A program made the position numbers and the translations under genes. The notes below the pieces were generated by a model. The model saw only the letters and a program-made list of their open reading frames with translations, was not told the origin of the DNA and ran no database searches. 63,969 nucleotides of DNA, taken from Mucilaginibacter psychrotolerans (GTDB lineage: Bacteria > Bacteroidota > Bacteroidia > Sphingobacteriales > Sphingobacteriaceae). The stretch lies in NCBI RefSeq assembly GCF_004519315.1, contig NZ_SOZE01000030.1, positions 1-63,969 of the forward strand, given 5' to 3'. The stretch's first letter is position 1, and each line of letters begins with the position of its first letter. Shown piece by piece: positions 42,586 to 52,578 of this stretch.

Positions 42586-43860
42586 TTATAAGCCGGTAGC
42601 AACCGTTTTTAAGCCGCGTTGTGCAATGAGTTGTTCCCTCACCTTCAGCTTCCTGAAGGTTGCCAATGGATCCAGCGAGCCGCCGTTTGCCAGGGATGCT
42701 TCAGCTATCAATGGCCTAACGTCGGTACGATAAGCGGCCTGCAATACCTCTTGCGCTAGTGCTACGTCGTTGCTTTGCTGTGCGGCTTGCAGGGCAACTT
42801 TGTCTACCAATAGCGCCTGTGCATAAGCAATTTTGATAGCCTGTACCGATTGCAGCAGGTCTTCTATCGGGTCTTTCACGTTGTGCGATGCATCTATCAT
42901 CCAGCCTATGCCGGTTGCGTGGTTCATGCCCCTGGCATCAAGGCCCTCAACCAGTTCGTTGAATATCAGGAACAACTGGTAAGGATTTATGCTACCTACA
43001 GTGAGGTCGTCGTCGCCATATTTAGAATCGTTGAAGTGGAACCCGGCCAATTTGCCTTCCATCAGCAAAATAGAAACGATCTGCTCTATATTGGTGCCTT
43101 GCAGGTGGTGGCCCAAATCTACCAAAGTGCTTGCCTTCGGACCCAGTTTGGATGCCAGCAGGTACGATTGCCCCCAATCGCCAATGGTGGTGGAGTAGAA
43201 GTTGGGCTCATAGGGTTTGTATTCTACCCATACTTTCCAGTCATCGGGCAGGCCGGCATAAATCTGCTGCAGGCTTTCCAGCGTGTTTTGGAACGCGCCC
43301 CTGAAATTGAGTTGCCCAGGGAAATTAGATCCATCAGACAACCAAACCGATAAGGCTTTAGAACCCAGCTCTACCCCGTATTTTACAACCTGCAGGTTAT
43401 GCTCCACGGCTTGCTGCCGCACGGCTTTATCTACATGGTGCAACGAACCGAATTTATAGCTGTGCTGCTGGGCGGACTGGTCCTGAAAGGTGTTGGAATT
43501 CACGGCATCGAAATGCAGGCCCAGCTGCGCTGCAAGGGCTTTTATGGCGGCTGCATTATCGGGTATATCCCAGGGGATGTGCAGGGAGATGGAATTGCTC
43601 GATTTGTTGAGCGCGTGTATCAAGCCCACGTCTTCCAGTTTTTCTTCCAGGCTGCGTGGCTCGCCGCCACCGCTGAACCTGCCGAAACGGGTGCCGCCCG
43701 TACCCAATGCCCAACTGGGTATGGCCACGTTGAAGGCCTTTAATTTATTTAATAAGCTATCGATGCCGTCGATATCGGCGGCAATGTGCTCAAAATTGCG
43801 GCTGTGTTTTTTGAATAACTGATGGTTATGCTCATCAATTAAATGCTTCTCTAATTGCAT
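42586..43860 (-). CDS. rhaI: L-rhamnose isomerase (RhaI type)
   Basis: 424 residues, xylose-isomerase-like TIM barrel. VAIPSWALGTGGTRFGRF near residue 47 is typical of RhaI, as are VWVEYKPYEPNFYSTTIGDWG (about 216-236) and LVDLGHHLQGTNIEQI, with metal and sugar ligands in HFNDSKYGDDD. It converts L-rhamnose to L-rhamnulose. It differs from the enterobacterial RhaA and matches the P. stutzeri-like family. Middle gene of the operon, 57 bases from the aldolase gene. Confidence 0.9.
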   Translation of the reverse strand: MQLEKHLIDEHNHQLFKKHSRNFEHIAADIDGIDSLLNKLKAFNVAIPSWALGTGGTRFGRFSGGGEPRSLEEKLEDVGLIHALNKSSNSISLHIPWDIPDNAAAIKALAAQLGLHFDAVNSNTFQDQSAQQHSYKFGSLHHVDKAVRQQAVEHNLQVVKYGVELGSKALSVWLSDGSNFPGQLNFRGAFQNTLESLQQIYAGLPDDWKVWVEYKPYEPNFYSTTIGDWGQSYLLASKLGPKASTLVDLGHHLQGTNIEQIVSILLMEGKLAGFHFNDSKYGDDDLTVGSINPYQLFLIFNELVEGLDARGMNHATGIGWMIDASHNVKDPIEDLLQSVQAIKIAYAQALLVDKVALQAAQQSNDVALAQEVLQAAYRTDVRPLIAEASLANGGSLDPLATFRKLKVREQLIAQRGLKTVATGL

Positions 43861-43917
43861 TTTGGGTTTATTTTATCAGCAAAGCGGATGGTCAGTCCGC
43901 TTTGCCATAGGTTTATA

Positions 43918-46038
43918 TTATCTTACGAAACCGGCAGCTACGCCGCCATCTACGTTCAGCACGTTGCCGGTAGATTTGCTCAGCAGGCCGCCAACAAAGG
44001 CGAAGCAGGCATTGGCGATATCATCCGGCAGGATGGCTTCGTTCAGCAAGGTACGTTTTGCGTAGTAAGCAGGCAATTCTTCAACAGAAATACCGTATGC
44101 TTTAGCTCGGCCTTCGGCCCACCCGCCGGCCCAAATATTGCTATCGCTGATTACCGCATCGGGGTTCACCACGTTTACGCGTATTTTATCGGGACCAAGC
44201 TCGGCGGCATTCAACCTGCTTAAATGCAGCTGGGCTGCTTTCGCGCTGCCGTAGCCGGCGTTATTAGGGCCGCTTACCAGCGCATTTTTGCTAACGATGT
44301 TGATGATGTCGCCGCCGTTATCCTGTTTCTTCATGATGGCCACAGCCGCCTGGGTTACAAAGAACTGGCCTTTCACCAGCACATCGTACAAAATGTCCCA
44401 GTCTTTTTCCTGGTGACCTTCTATGGTTTTAGAGATAGATAGCCCCGCGTTGTTCACGATTAGGTCAACCCCGCCGAAGGCCAGCGTGGCATCGGCGAAT
44501 GCCGAATCAATCTGCTCCTGTTTGGTTACATCTAACAACGTAGTGGTATAGCTATCTTTACCGAATTTGGCTTTGAACTCATCACCCGCGCCGGCAAGGC
44601 GTTCGGCGTTCATATCGTTCAGCACCACTACGGCACCTTCTTCCACGAATTTTTTGGCTATGGCTTTGCCTATGCCGCCTGCACTGCCGGTGATTAAAGC
44701 AACCCTGCCCGATAAAGCTTTTGGCTTGGGCATACGCTGCAGTTTAGCTTCTTCCAGCAACCAGTATTCGATATCGAATGCCTCTTGTCGCGGTAGAGAG
44801 GTGTACTCGGATATCGCTTCTGCGCCTTTCATTACATTGATGGCGTTGATGTAGAATTCGGCGGCTACCCTTGCGGTTTGCTTATCCTTGGCAAAGGTAA
44901 ACATGCCTATGCCGGGGTATAATATCACCACAGGGTTGGCATCGCGTATGGCAGGGCTGTTAGCATGTTTACAAGTGTTATAATACTCGCCGTACATGGC
45001 GCGGTAGGCTTCGAATGCCGGGCTAAGTTTTGCTTTGATCGCAGCTACGTCGGCCAAGTCCTCTGCTGCATCCAATTCCAAAACCAGCGGACTGATCTTA
45101 GTGCGCAGGAAGTGGTCGGGGCAGCTGGTGCCCATGGGTGCAAGCCTTTCCAGGTCGTTAGAGTTGATATACTCCAGCACGCGGGCATCATCGGTAAAAT
45201 GCCCTATCATTTTGGTGTTTGATGAGCAGAAGCCGCGCAGCACGGGTGCCAGGGCAACCGCTTGTTTCTTGCGGTCGGCTTCGGTAGCGCTTTCCAGCTT
45301 TTGGCCGCCGAATACGGGGGCTTTTTTGCCATAGTTCTGTTCCAGGTATTCGGCGCATTGCTCAATTACTTCCAGGGTATTGATATAGCTTTCGTAAGCG
45401 GTATCGCCCCAGGTAAACAAGCCGTGCGAGCCCAGCATAATGCCACGGATGCCGGGGTTGTTATCCAGGCATTGCTTCAGTTGCAGGCCAAGGTCGAAAC
45501 CCGGGCGTTGCCAGCCCACCCAGCCTATGGTACCGCCGAATAATTCTTTGGTTATCTGCTCGCCATCTTTGGCCGCTGCTATGGCAATGGCCGCATCGGG
45601 GTGCAGGTGGTCGATATGTTTGAAGGGGAGAAAGCCGTGCAAGGGGGTATCTATCGATGGTGCTTTAGAGGCCAAATCGAATATGCTGTGGTTGAAAAGT
45701 TCCACCATCTCATCCTCATAATCAATGCCGCGGTACACGTTGGTAAGGCTGCGTAATCTGTCTACATACAAAGCCGCAAGCCCGCTTTTTTTGAGTGTGC
45801 CGATGTCTCCGCCCGACCCTTTTATCCACATTACCTCCACATCCTGACCGGTTAAGGGGTCTTTGGCGGTGGCTTTGCAGGAGGTATTGCCGCCGCCGTA
45901 GTTGGTGAGGCGCAGGTCGGCACCCAGCAGGTTAGAGCGGTATATCAGCAGGGCAACTTCATCGCCGGCCAATGCGGCGGCTTTTTCATCGTCCCACAGG
46001 TAGCTTACGTGCTTGAATGGTGTTGTATTAGCAGACAT
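43918..46038 (-). CDS. Bifunctional rhamnulose-1-phosphate aldolase/short-chain dehydrogenase
   Basis: 706 residues, two modules. Residues about 25-410 are a class II aldolase/adducin domain: NLLGADLRLTNYGGGNTSCK, MWIKGSGGDIGTLKKSGLAAL (about 68-88), and MLGSHGLFTWGDTAYES. Residues about 440-706 are an SDR: ALITGSAGGIGKAIAKKF, VNNAGLS, and the YGSAKAAQLHLSR catalytic Tyr/Lys region, ending in NVDGGVAAGF. The aldolase splits rhamnulose-1-P into dihydroxyacetone-P and L-lactaldehyde, which the SDR oxidises. Known as RhaE-RhaW fusion in other bacteria. First gene of the operon. Confidence 0.92.
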   Translation of the reverse strand: MSANTTPFKHVSYLWDDEKAAALAGDEVALLIYRSNLLGADLRLTNYGGGNTSCKATAKDPLTGQDVEVMWIKGSGGDIGTLKKSGLAALYVDRLRSLTNVYRGIDYEDEMVELFNHSIFDLASKAPSIDTPLHGFLPFKHIDHLHPDAAIAIAAAKDGEQITKELFGGTIGWVGWQRPGFDLGLQLKQCLDNNPGIRGIMLGSHGLFTWGDTAYESYINTLEVIEQCAEYLEQNYGKKAPVFGGQKLESATEADRKKQAVALAPVLRGFCSSNTKMIGHFTDDARVLEYINSNDLERLAPMGTSCPDHFLRTKISPLVLELDAAEDLADVAAIKAKLSPAFEAYRAMYGEYYNTCKHANSPAIRDANPVVILYPGIGMFTFAKDKQTARVAAEFYINAINVMKGAEAISEYTSLPRQEAFDIEYWLLEEAKLQRMPKPKALSGRVALITGSAGGIGKAIAKKFVEEGAVVVLNDMNAERLAGAGDEFKAKFGKDSYTTTLLDVTKQEQIDSAFADATLAFGGVDLIVNNAGLSISKTIEGHQEKDWDILYDVLVKGQFFVTQAAVAIMKKQDNGGDIINIVSKNALVSGPNNAGYGSAKAAQLHLSRLNAAELGPDKIRVNVVNPDAVISDSNIWAGGWAEGRAKAYGISVEELPAYYAKRTLLNEAILPDDIANACFAFVGGLLSKSTGNVLNVDGGVAAGFVR

Positions 46039-46506
46039 ATGATATATAGATTTTTTTGGATTATTAACGTTTGATTTACTCTTGGGCAGGTTTATTTACC
46101 GCAACAATATTAAGTTTAACGCTTTATTCAACTGTCCTTAACTGTCTTATTATTGAGGGATGCATGCAAACTTTGTCCGGCTTTATTTTATAGAAGTGTT
46201 GGGCAAATCCGGTAAAATTGGCCTGGCAGGGAAGACCTACACACCGATTAGTGGCCCCAGCCGCAGACTTGAATTTGCCAAAACGTAATAAAAAAAATCC
46301 AGCTTTTTCCAATAAACGGCACCTGTTGTAGCTATAAATTTCCAGAATTTCCAGTTTTGTTTGGGTGTGAAGGCATCCTGATGCCCATAAATCTAATCTC
46401 TCCATAGCTACCCACCCCCAACCCATACCTCTCAAATATTTTCTGGTTTTTCTTTTAAATGCTAATATTTTTAGTATAACTTTACATCCCCAACTTATAT
46501 TTAGCG
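46039..46506. other. Divergent intergenic region, rhamnose operon / imuA
   Basis: 468 bases between divergent genes. AT-rich near both starts. Short frames on the minus strand are open but start within promoter-like sequence and lack family features. A TAacTTTA near 46478-46485 is a degenerate -7 element before imuA. No LexA-like or AraC-like palindrome stood out by eye. Confidence 0.45.
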
Positions 46507-47232
46507 ATGCAGGCAACTAAAACAGATATCATCAGTAAGCTGCGCAAAGATATTTTGCAATGGGAGGGGTATAAACCGCCCGCACCCGGCACGCAGGGGC
46601 TGATGGGGCTGGGAGAGGTAGAGGCAGCGTTCCCTAACGGGGTGTTCCCGGTGGGTACAGTGCATGAAATGGTGTGCGGCAATACCGGGCAGGCCGCAGC
46701 ATGCGGGGGTTTTGTTACGGGCCTCTTATCGGTATTGATGCAGCATGGCGGGGCCTGCCTGTGGGCCGGCCTCTCGGGCAATTTGTTCCCGCCCGCCCTC
46801 AAAGCTTTTGGGGTAGAGCCCGAGAAGGTCATCTTCGTGCATTTGGCACAGGATAAAGACGTGCTGTGGGTGATGGAAGAAGCACTCAAGTGCGAGGGCT
46901 TATCGGCTGTGGTGGGTGAGGTAAGGGAGATAGATTTCAAGCAATCAAGGCGCTTGCAGTTGGCCGTGGAGCAAAGCCGGGTTACAGGTTTCGTATTGCG
47001 CAACCAAAGCCGTAAGCTAAGCAGCACGGCCTGCGCCGCCCGATGGCAGATAAAGCCCCTGCCCAGCGAGCCGCACGATGGCTTGCCGGGCCTGGGCTAC
47101 CCACGCTGGCAGGTAGATTTGCTTAAAGTGCGTAACGGGCAGCCCGGCAGTTGGGTAATGGAATGGGCAGATGGCCGTTTTGTGGCCGCCGAAAAGCCGG
47201 TATTGGAGCAACAAGTATTAATGATGGGATAG
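46507..47232 (+). CDS. imuA: ImuA, RecA-like mutasome component
   Basis: 241 residues of the ImuA/SulA-RecA-like family: LGEVEAAFPNGVFPVGTVHEMVC near the start, FVTGLLSVLMQHGGACLWAG, KVIFVHLAQDKDVLWVMEEALKC (cited by position). ImuA takes part in damage-induced mutagenesis with ImuB and DnaE2. The Walker A lysine seen in RecA is not evident, as usual for the family. Four bases separate it from imuB, and the three genes form one operon. Confidence 0.88.
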   Translation: MQATKTDIISKLRKDILQWEGYKPPAPGTQGLMGLGEVEAAFPNGVFPVGTVHEMVCGNTGQAAACGGFVTGLLSVLMQHGGACLWAGLSGNLFPPALKAFGVEPEKVIFVHLAQDKDVLWVMEEALKCEGLSAVVGEVREIDFKQSRRLQLAVEQSRVTGFVLRNQSRKLSSTACAARWQIKPLPSEPHDGLPGLGYPRWQVDLLKVRNGQPGSWVMEWADGRFVAAEKPVLEQQVLMMG

Positions 47233-47236
47233 TGAG

Positions 47237-48733
47237 ATGGAAAAACGATATATGGCCATATGGTTCCGCCATTTGCTGACAGATTGGTTGGCACTGCGCC
47301 GGCCCGAGCTGAAGGAGCAGCCCTTTGTAATAGCTGCCCCCGAGCGTAACCGCATGACGATTACCGCCACCAGCCCCCTTGCCGAAGCCGAGGGCATCCA
47401 TACCGGTATGGCCGTGGCCGATGCCAAAGCCTGCTCGGCGGGCTTGCAGGTGATAGACGAGGTTGCGGGCAAGGCCGCAAAATTACTGCGGCAATTGGGC
47501 CTGTACTGCATCCGTTACAGCCCCATCGTAGCAGTAGACCTGCCCGATGGCTTGCTGCTGGATATATCGGGCTGCGCGCATCTTTGGGGCGGCGAGCGCG
47601 AGTACCTTAAAGAGATAGTAAATAAATTAAGAGCCAGTGGTTACGATGCGCGGGCCGCCATTGCCGATACGGCAGGTGCTGCCTGGGCGGTATCGCGCTT
47701 TGGCAAAACCACGCCTATTATCCCCCCCGGCAAGCATGCCGATGCCTTATTGGCTTTGCCGCCTGCCGCCCTGCAGCTGGATAGCGCTAACCTGCAAAAG
47801 CTACAGAAGCTAGGCTTTCACCAATGCCGTATGCTGATGGAGATGCCGCGCCCGGTTTTGCGTAGGCGCTTCGGCGAAGCATTCATGCTGAAGATGGAGC
47901 AGGCATTAGGCATACAGTTGGAAGTTATTATGCCATTGCTTGTGCCGGTGCCTTACCAGGAACGTCTGCCCTGCCTGGAACCAGTGAAAACCGCCAAAGC
48001 CATAGAGATTGCTATAGAAAATTTGCTGCAAATATTGTGCGGCAGGCTGAAAGCCGATGGCAAGGGTGTGCGTAAAGCCGTATTAAAATGCTACCGTATA
48101 GATGGCAAAATGGTGAAAGCCGCCATCAGTACCAACCGGGCCAGCTACAGCGTAAGCCACCTGCAAAAACTGTTCGGCCTGCAGATAGATAAGATAGAGC
48201 CCGCCCTGGGCATAGAATTATTCATAATGGAAGTGCCCCGGGCCGAAGAGGTAGACCAGGTGCAGGAATCGTTATGGGCGGCAAACCCCGGCCTGCAGGA
48301 TACCTCACTTGCCGAATTGCTCGACCGGCTGGCGGGTAAGGTTGGCCCTGCTGCTATAAAGCGCTACCTGCCCGTTGAGCACCACTGGCCCGAACGCTCG
48401 ATAAAACTGGCGGAATCGCTTACGGATAAACCTGCTACCGCCTGGCGTACCGACAGGCCCCGGCCCCTACGCTTATTGCCCCGGCCCGAGCCTGTTGAGG
48501 TAATGGCCGTACTGCCCGATTATCCGCCCAAAGTATTTACCTATAAAGGCAAGCGCCACGTAGTAGATAAAGCCGATGGACCCGAGCGAATAGAACGCGA
48601 ATGGTGGCGCGATGAAGGCGAACACCGGGATTATTACGCGGTAGAAGATACGCTGGGGCAGCGTTACTGGCTATTCAGGCTGGGGCATTACGATGCCGCC
48701 CCACGGTGGTTCATACATGGTTATTTCGCTTAG
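47237..48733 (+). CDS. imuB: ImuB, catalytically inactive Y-family polymerase-like protein
   Basis: 498 residues of the Y-family fold. The N-terminus reads MAIWFRHLLTDWLALRRPEL in place of the DMDAFF that holds the first catalytic aspartate in DinB, and VDLPDGLLLDISGCAHLWGG replaces the SIDE motif, so it is expected to be inactive, as in other ImuB proteins. The palm-thumb HhH region (LQKLGFHQCRMLMEMPRPVLRRRFG, cited by position) and little-finger region follow. Its C-terminus usually links ImuA, DnaE2 and the beta clamp. It ends two bases before the preferred dnaE2 start. Confidence 0.9.
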   Translation: MEKRYMAIWFRHLLTDWLALRRPELKEQPFVIAAPERNRMTITATSPLAEAEGIHTGMAVADAKACSAGLQVIDEVAGKAAKLLRQLGLYCIRYSPIVAVDLPDGLLLDISGCAHLWGGEREYLKEIVNKLRASGYDARAAIADTAGAAWAVSRFGKTTPIIPPGKHADALLALPPAALQLDSANLQKLQKLGFHQCRMLMEMPRPVLRRRFGEAFMLKMEQALGIQLEVIMPLLVPVPYQERLPCLEPVKTAKAIEIAIENLLQILCGRLKADGKGVRKAVLKCYRIDGKMVKAAISTNRASYSVSHLQKLFGLQIDKIEPALGIELFIMEVPRAEEVDQVQESLWAANPGLQDTSLAELLDRLAGKVGPAAIKRYLPVEHHWPERSIKLAESLTDKPATAWRTDRPRPLRLLPRPEPVEVMAVLPDYPPKVFTYKGKRHVVDKADGPERIEREWWRDEGEHRDYYAVEDTLGQRYWLFRLGHYDAAPRWFIHGYFA

Positions 48734-48735
48734 TT

Positions 48736-51700
48736 ATGGCATACGCAGAATTACAGGCAACCAGCAATTTCAGCTTCCTGCGGGGAGGCTCGCACCCGGC
48801 CGAACTGGTAGAGCAAGCTAAGGTTTACGGCTATACAGCCATCGCCATAACCGATCGTAACACCTTATCGGGCATAGTGCGGGCACATATGGCCGCCAAA
48901 AAAGCAGGCATACGTTTTATCCCCGCCTGCCGGCTGGATTTACTTGATGGACCCAGCCTGCTGGCTTATCCAACCGACAGAGATGCCTACGGCAGGCTTT
49001 CGGCATTGCTTACCACGGGCAACCTGCGCGCCGAAAAAGGCGACTGCCATTTATATCAACAGGATGTTTACGCGCACCAGGAAGGTATCAAATTCATCGT
49101 GGTCCCGCCGGATGCATTGGGCAAAAATTTCGATTACGACGATAGCTTTAAAATTGCCCTTGCCGAATATAAAAAGCATCTCGGCACGGAACTGTACGTA
49201 GCCGCAACCCGCTCATACAACGGCGATGATGCCAAACGCTTGCACCGCCTGGCCCAATTGGGTGTGCCCATGGCGGCAGTTGGCGATATACACTACCACG
49301 AACCCGGCCGCCGCGAATTACAGGATGTACTCACCTGCATACGCGAAAAATGCACCATCCACACCGCGGGGTTCAGGCTGCACCAGAATGCTGAGCGTTT
49401 TATGAAACCGGTTGATGAGTTGCAGCGCCTGTTCCGCGCTTATCCCGAAGCGATAGAAAACTCCCTTCAAATTGCGCAATCCTGCAATTTTTCATTGGAT
49501 ACGCTCAAGTACATTGAACCGGAGGAAGCCATAGTGAATGGCTTAACCCCGCAGCAGCGGTTGCGGCAGTTTACGCTTGAGGGGGCAAGGCAGCGCTACG
49601 GCGTAATCCCTCCAAAGGTTGCTGAACAGATAGATTTCGAACTGGATTTCATCGAACGGCGCAAGCTGGCACCTTATTTTTTGCGGGTGTATAAGTACAC
49701 GCAAAAGGCCGAGGAACTTGGCATATTGCATCAGGGGCGAGGTTCGGCTGCCAACTCTACGGTTTGTTATTGCCTTAGCATTACTGCGGTAGACCCCATG
49801 AAGTCCAGGCTGCTATTCTCACGTTTCATGTCTGACGCTCGCGACGAATGGCCCGATATCGACGTGGATTTCGAACACGAGCGGCGGGAAGAGATCATCC
49901 AGTTCATTTACGAAGATTATGGCCGCGACCGTGCCGCCATCGTAGCCACCGTAACACAGGAAAGGCACCGCGGTGCCATACGCGATGTGGGTAAGGCCAT
50001 GGGCCTGTCTGATGATACCATTAAGCGCATCGGCGCAACCATATGGGATTTCAGCGAGGAGGGTTTTGACGAGAACCGCCTGCGCGAGCAGGGCCTGAAC
50101 CCGCAGGAGCCGCTCATTCACAAAGTACTGGAGCTTACCACCCAACTGATGGGTTTCCCCCGTCAACTGGGTCAGCATACGGGCGGCTTTGTAATTACCG
50201 ACGGCAAAATATCAGACTTATGCCCTTTGATGAACGCCCGCATGGAAAACCGCACCCAGGTAGAATGGAACAAAGACGACCTGGAGGATTTGCAGATACT
50301 TAAAGTAGACGTGTTGGGCCTGGGCATGCTCACCATGATACGCAAGGCTTTCGATTTGTTGCTGAAGCATTACGGAAAAAAACTGACGCTGGCCGATGTC
50401 CCGCAGGATGATAACCTGGTGTATGATATGATATGCCGGGCCGATACTATCGGGGTTTTCCAGATAGAGAGCCGTGCTCAGATGTCGATGCTGCCGCGTT
50501 TAAAGCCACGCTGCTTTTACGATCTGGTGATTGAGGTAGCTATTGTTAGGCCCGGCCCCATACAGGGCGACATGGTACACCCTTACCTTCGCCGCCGCGA
50601 TGGGATAGATAAGGTAGAATACCCCTCCAAAGAATTGAAGGAGATTTTGGGGCGAACGCTTGGCGTGCCGCTTTTTCAGGAACAGGCGATGGAGATTGCC
50701 ATCGTAGCCGCAGGCTTTACCCCCGCAGAGGCCGACCAGTTGCGCCGCAGTATGGCCACCTTTAAAGCAAAAGGATTGGTTAGCGATTTCCGTAAGAAAC
50801 TGGTGGACGGGATGGTAAAGAATGGTTATAGTGAAGAATTTGCCGGCAGGATTTTTAAGCAATTGGAGGGTTTTGGGAGTTATGGTTTCCCCGAGAGCCA
50901 TGCGGCATCGTTCGCCTTGTTGGTGTATGTATCATCGTGGCTAAAATATTATTACCCCGATGTTTTTTGCGCGGCCTTGCTTAACAGTCAGCCTATGGGC
51001 TTTTACCAACCGGCCCAAATTGTTCGCGATGCGCAGGAGCATAAAGTAATTGTATTGCCTGTAGATGTAAATTATTCTGAATGGGATAATACGCTGGAGC
51101 GGCAGCAGGAGAGTGGGGGATTTATCGTGAGGCTGGGTTTCAGGCAAGCCAAGGGCCTGCGCGAAGATGATATGCAGGCGCTGGTAGCCATGCGCAGGAG
51201 CGGCTATAAGCATATAGACGAGTTGCGGGCTGCGGGTGTGCCGGAGGCCGCGCTGGAGAAACTGGCCGATGCAGATGCCTTCCGCTCTTTGGGTGCCGAC
51301 CGCCGCCGGGCATTATGGGAAGTATCGGCCCTGGGCGACAGGCCCATCGGCTTGTTCGACGGACAACTATCAGAAACCCTGCACGAACTGCAGGTGCAGT
51401 TGCCGCAGGTTACCGAAGGCGAGCACGTGGTGCAGGATTATGCGTCTATGGGCTTATCGCTCAAAAACCACCCCGTTGCATTGGTAAGGGAAAGGCTTTC
51501 CGCCCTGCGCAATATAAAAGTAAGCGATTTGGCTAAGCGTAAAGATGGAGATGTGGTAGCTATTGCCGGCCTCATTACGGTAAGGCAAAGGCCGGGTACC
51601 GCCAAAGGCGTTTTGTTTATGACGCTGGAAGATGAAACCGGATCGGCCAATCTGGTGGTGTGGGAAATGCTGTTCGATAAATATCGTAAAGAAATTATCC

Positions 51701-51915
51701 AGTCGCGCTTGCTTATGGTGGAGGGTAAGCTGCAGATTGCCAACGGAGTAACACACCTGGTGGTGCACCGCTGCTATAACCTAACCGCCCTGCTTACGGC
51801 ATTGACAGATATCCACCAGGATAACCTACCCCTGCCATCGCGGGCCCGCGCCGATGAAACCACCTCGCTGGGTGCCGATCCACGGGCCTTTCATAAAGGG
51901 AGGAATTTCAGGTAG
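48736..51915 (+). CDS. dnaE2: Error-prone DNA polymerase III alpha subunit DnaE2
   Basis: 1059 residues from ATG 48736 (MAYAELQATSNFSFLRGGSHP); the frame opens at 48706 but this would overlap imuB by 28 bases and add residues foreign to the family. PHP domain (1-280) with ELQATSNFSFLRGGSHPAEL (residues 4-23), then the polymerase: PDIDVDFEHERREEII near 372 with two catalytic aspartates, LKVDVLGLGMLT near 525 with the third. C-terminal HhH and an OB-fold, VAIAGLITVRQRPGTAKGVLF. It performs translesion synthesis in damaged cells with ImuA/ImuB. Confidence 0.95.
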   Translation: MAYAELQATSNFSFLRGGSHPAELVEQAKVYGYTAIAITDRNTLSGIVRAHMAAKKAGIRFIPACRLDLLDGPSLLAYPTDRDAYGRLSALLTTGNLRAEKGDCHLYQQDVYAHQEGIKFIVVPPDALGKNFDYDDSFKIALAEYKKHLGTELYVAATRSYNGDDAKRLHRLAQLGVPMAAVGDIHYHEPGRRELQDVLTCIREKCTIHTAGFRLHQNAERFMKPVDELQRLFRAYPEAIENSLQIAQSCNFSLDTLKYIEPEEAIVNGLTPQQRLRQFTLEGARQRYGVIPPKVAEQIDFELDFIERRKLAPYFLRVYKYTQKAEELGILHQGRGSAANSTVCYCLSITAVDPMKSRLLFSRFMSDARDEWPDIDVDFEHERREEIIQFIYEDYGRDRAAIVATVTQERHRGAIRDVGKAMGLSDDTIKRIGATIWDFSEEGFDENRLREQGLNPQEPLIHKVLELTTQLMGFPRQLGQHTGGFVITDGKISDLCPLMNARMENRTQVEWNKDDLEDLQILKVDVLGLGMLTMIRKAFDLLLKHYGKKLTLADVPQDDNLVYDMICRADTIGVFQIESRAQMSMLPRLKPRCFYDLVIEVAIVRPGPIQGDMVHPYLRRRDGIDKVEYPSKELKEILGRTLGVPLFQEQAMEIAIVAAGFTPAEADQLRRSMATFKAKGLVSDFRKKLVDGMVKNGYSEEFAGRIFKQLEGFGSYGFPESHAASFALLVYVSSWLKYYYPDVFCAALLNSQPMGFYQPAQIVRDAQEHKVIVLPVDVNYSEWDNTLERQQESGGFIVRLGFRQAKGLREDDMQALVAMRRSGYKHIDELRAAGVPEAALEKLADADAFRSLGADRRRALWEVSALGDRPIGLFDGQLSETLHELQVQLPQVTEGEHVVQDYASMGLSLKNHPVALVRERLSALRNIKVSDLAKRKDGDVVAIAGLITVRQRPGTAKGVLFMTLEDETGSANLVVWEMLFDKYRKEIIQSRLLMVEGKLQIANGVTHLVVHRCYNLTALLTALTDIHQDNLPLPSRARADETTSLGADPRAFHKGRNFR

Positions 51916-51954
51916 GGGAGAGATGGATAGGTAGAAAACCTGATTATTGATTTT

Positions 51955-52578
51955 CTAATTTCGCGCCTTGGTTAACCCGTCCAAACAGGAGGTATCATCA
52001 GGCTTAATAATCAACGCTTGTTCGAAATAGGTACGGGCTGAGGCTTTGTTGCCTGCCATTAAGTAAGCCCAGCCCAGCATCTGGTTGCCGTCGTAATCGA
52101 AAGGGTAAAGGCTCACTACTTTCAGGAAATATTTGCTGGCGGCATCGTATTGTTTGCGGTTATAAAATATAATGCCTGCCCAGTAATTGGCCTGCGTATT
52201 TTGTGGGTCGATTTTTAAAATGGAGGCATACTGGGCAAGTACTTTATCCCAACTGGCCAATAACGATAGTGGTTTAATGTAGCCGAATTTCGCTTCGATG
52301 GAATTGGGCTTTATGCGTACGGCTTTGGCGTAATAATTTTCAGATGCGGTGTAGTTTTTGCTGAGGAAATACAGCCAGCCCAGGCGCAGGTTGCTTTCGT
52401 AATCGCCATCGCTATAAAAGGGTTTTATATCGTTTATGGCTTCGGTATAATTTTTTTTGGCTTCTTCGGCATAACTGCTTTTATAGGCGCGCTGCAAAGC
52501 GGCCTCAGATTGTGCCCTGGCCTGTACCATTGCCAGCAGGCAAATAATTACGCAAAGTAACTTTTTTAAAACTTCCAT
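51955..52578 (-). CDS. Tetratricopeptide-repeat protein, secreted
   Basis: 207 residues with a signal peptide (to about ARAQ, residue 23) and no lipobox. About four TPR units are visible: NYESNLRLGWLYFLSKNYTASENYYAKAVRIKPNS (by position, about 58-93), then TQANYWAGIIFYNRKQYDAASKYFLKVVSLYP, and a last GWAYLMAGNKASARTYFEQALIIKPDD (by position). Last gene of a three-gene minus-strand unit whose members overlap by 13 bases; its ATG lies inside the last codons of the barrel gene. A likely periplasmic scaffold for that barrel protein. Confidence 0.85.
   Translation of the reverse strand: MEVLKKLLCVIICLLAMVQARAQSEAALQRAYKSSYAEEAKKNYTEAINDIKPFYSDGDYESNLRLGWLYFLSKNYTASENYYAKAVRIKPNSIEAKFGYIKPLSLLASWDKVLAQYASILKIDPQNTQANYWAGIIFYNRKQYDAASKYFLKVVSLYPFDYDGNQMLGWAYLMAGNKASARTYFEQALIIKPDDTSCLDGLTKARN

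Noticed and set aside
46124..46516. A 130-codon minus-strand frame in the imuA upstream region
   Set aside because: It overlaps the imuA start and the divergent promoter region and has no recognisable features.
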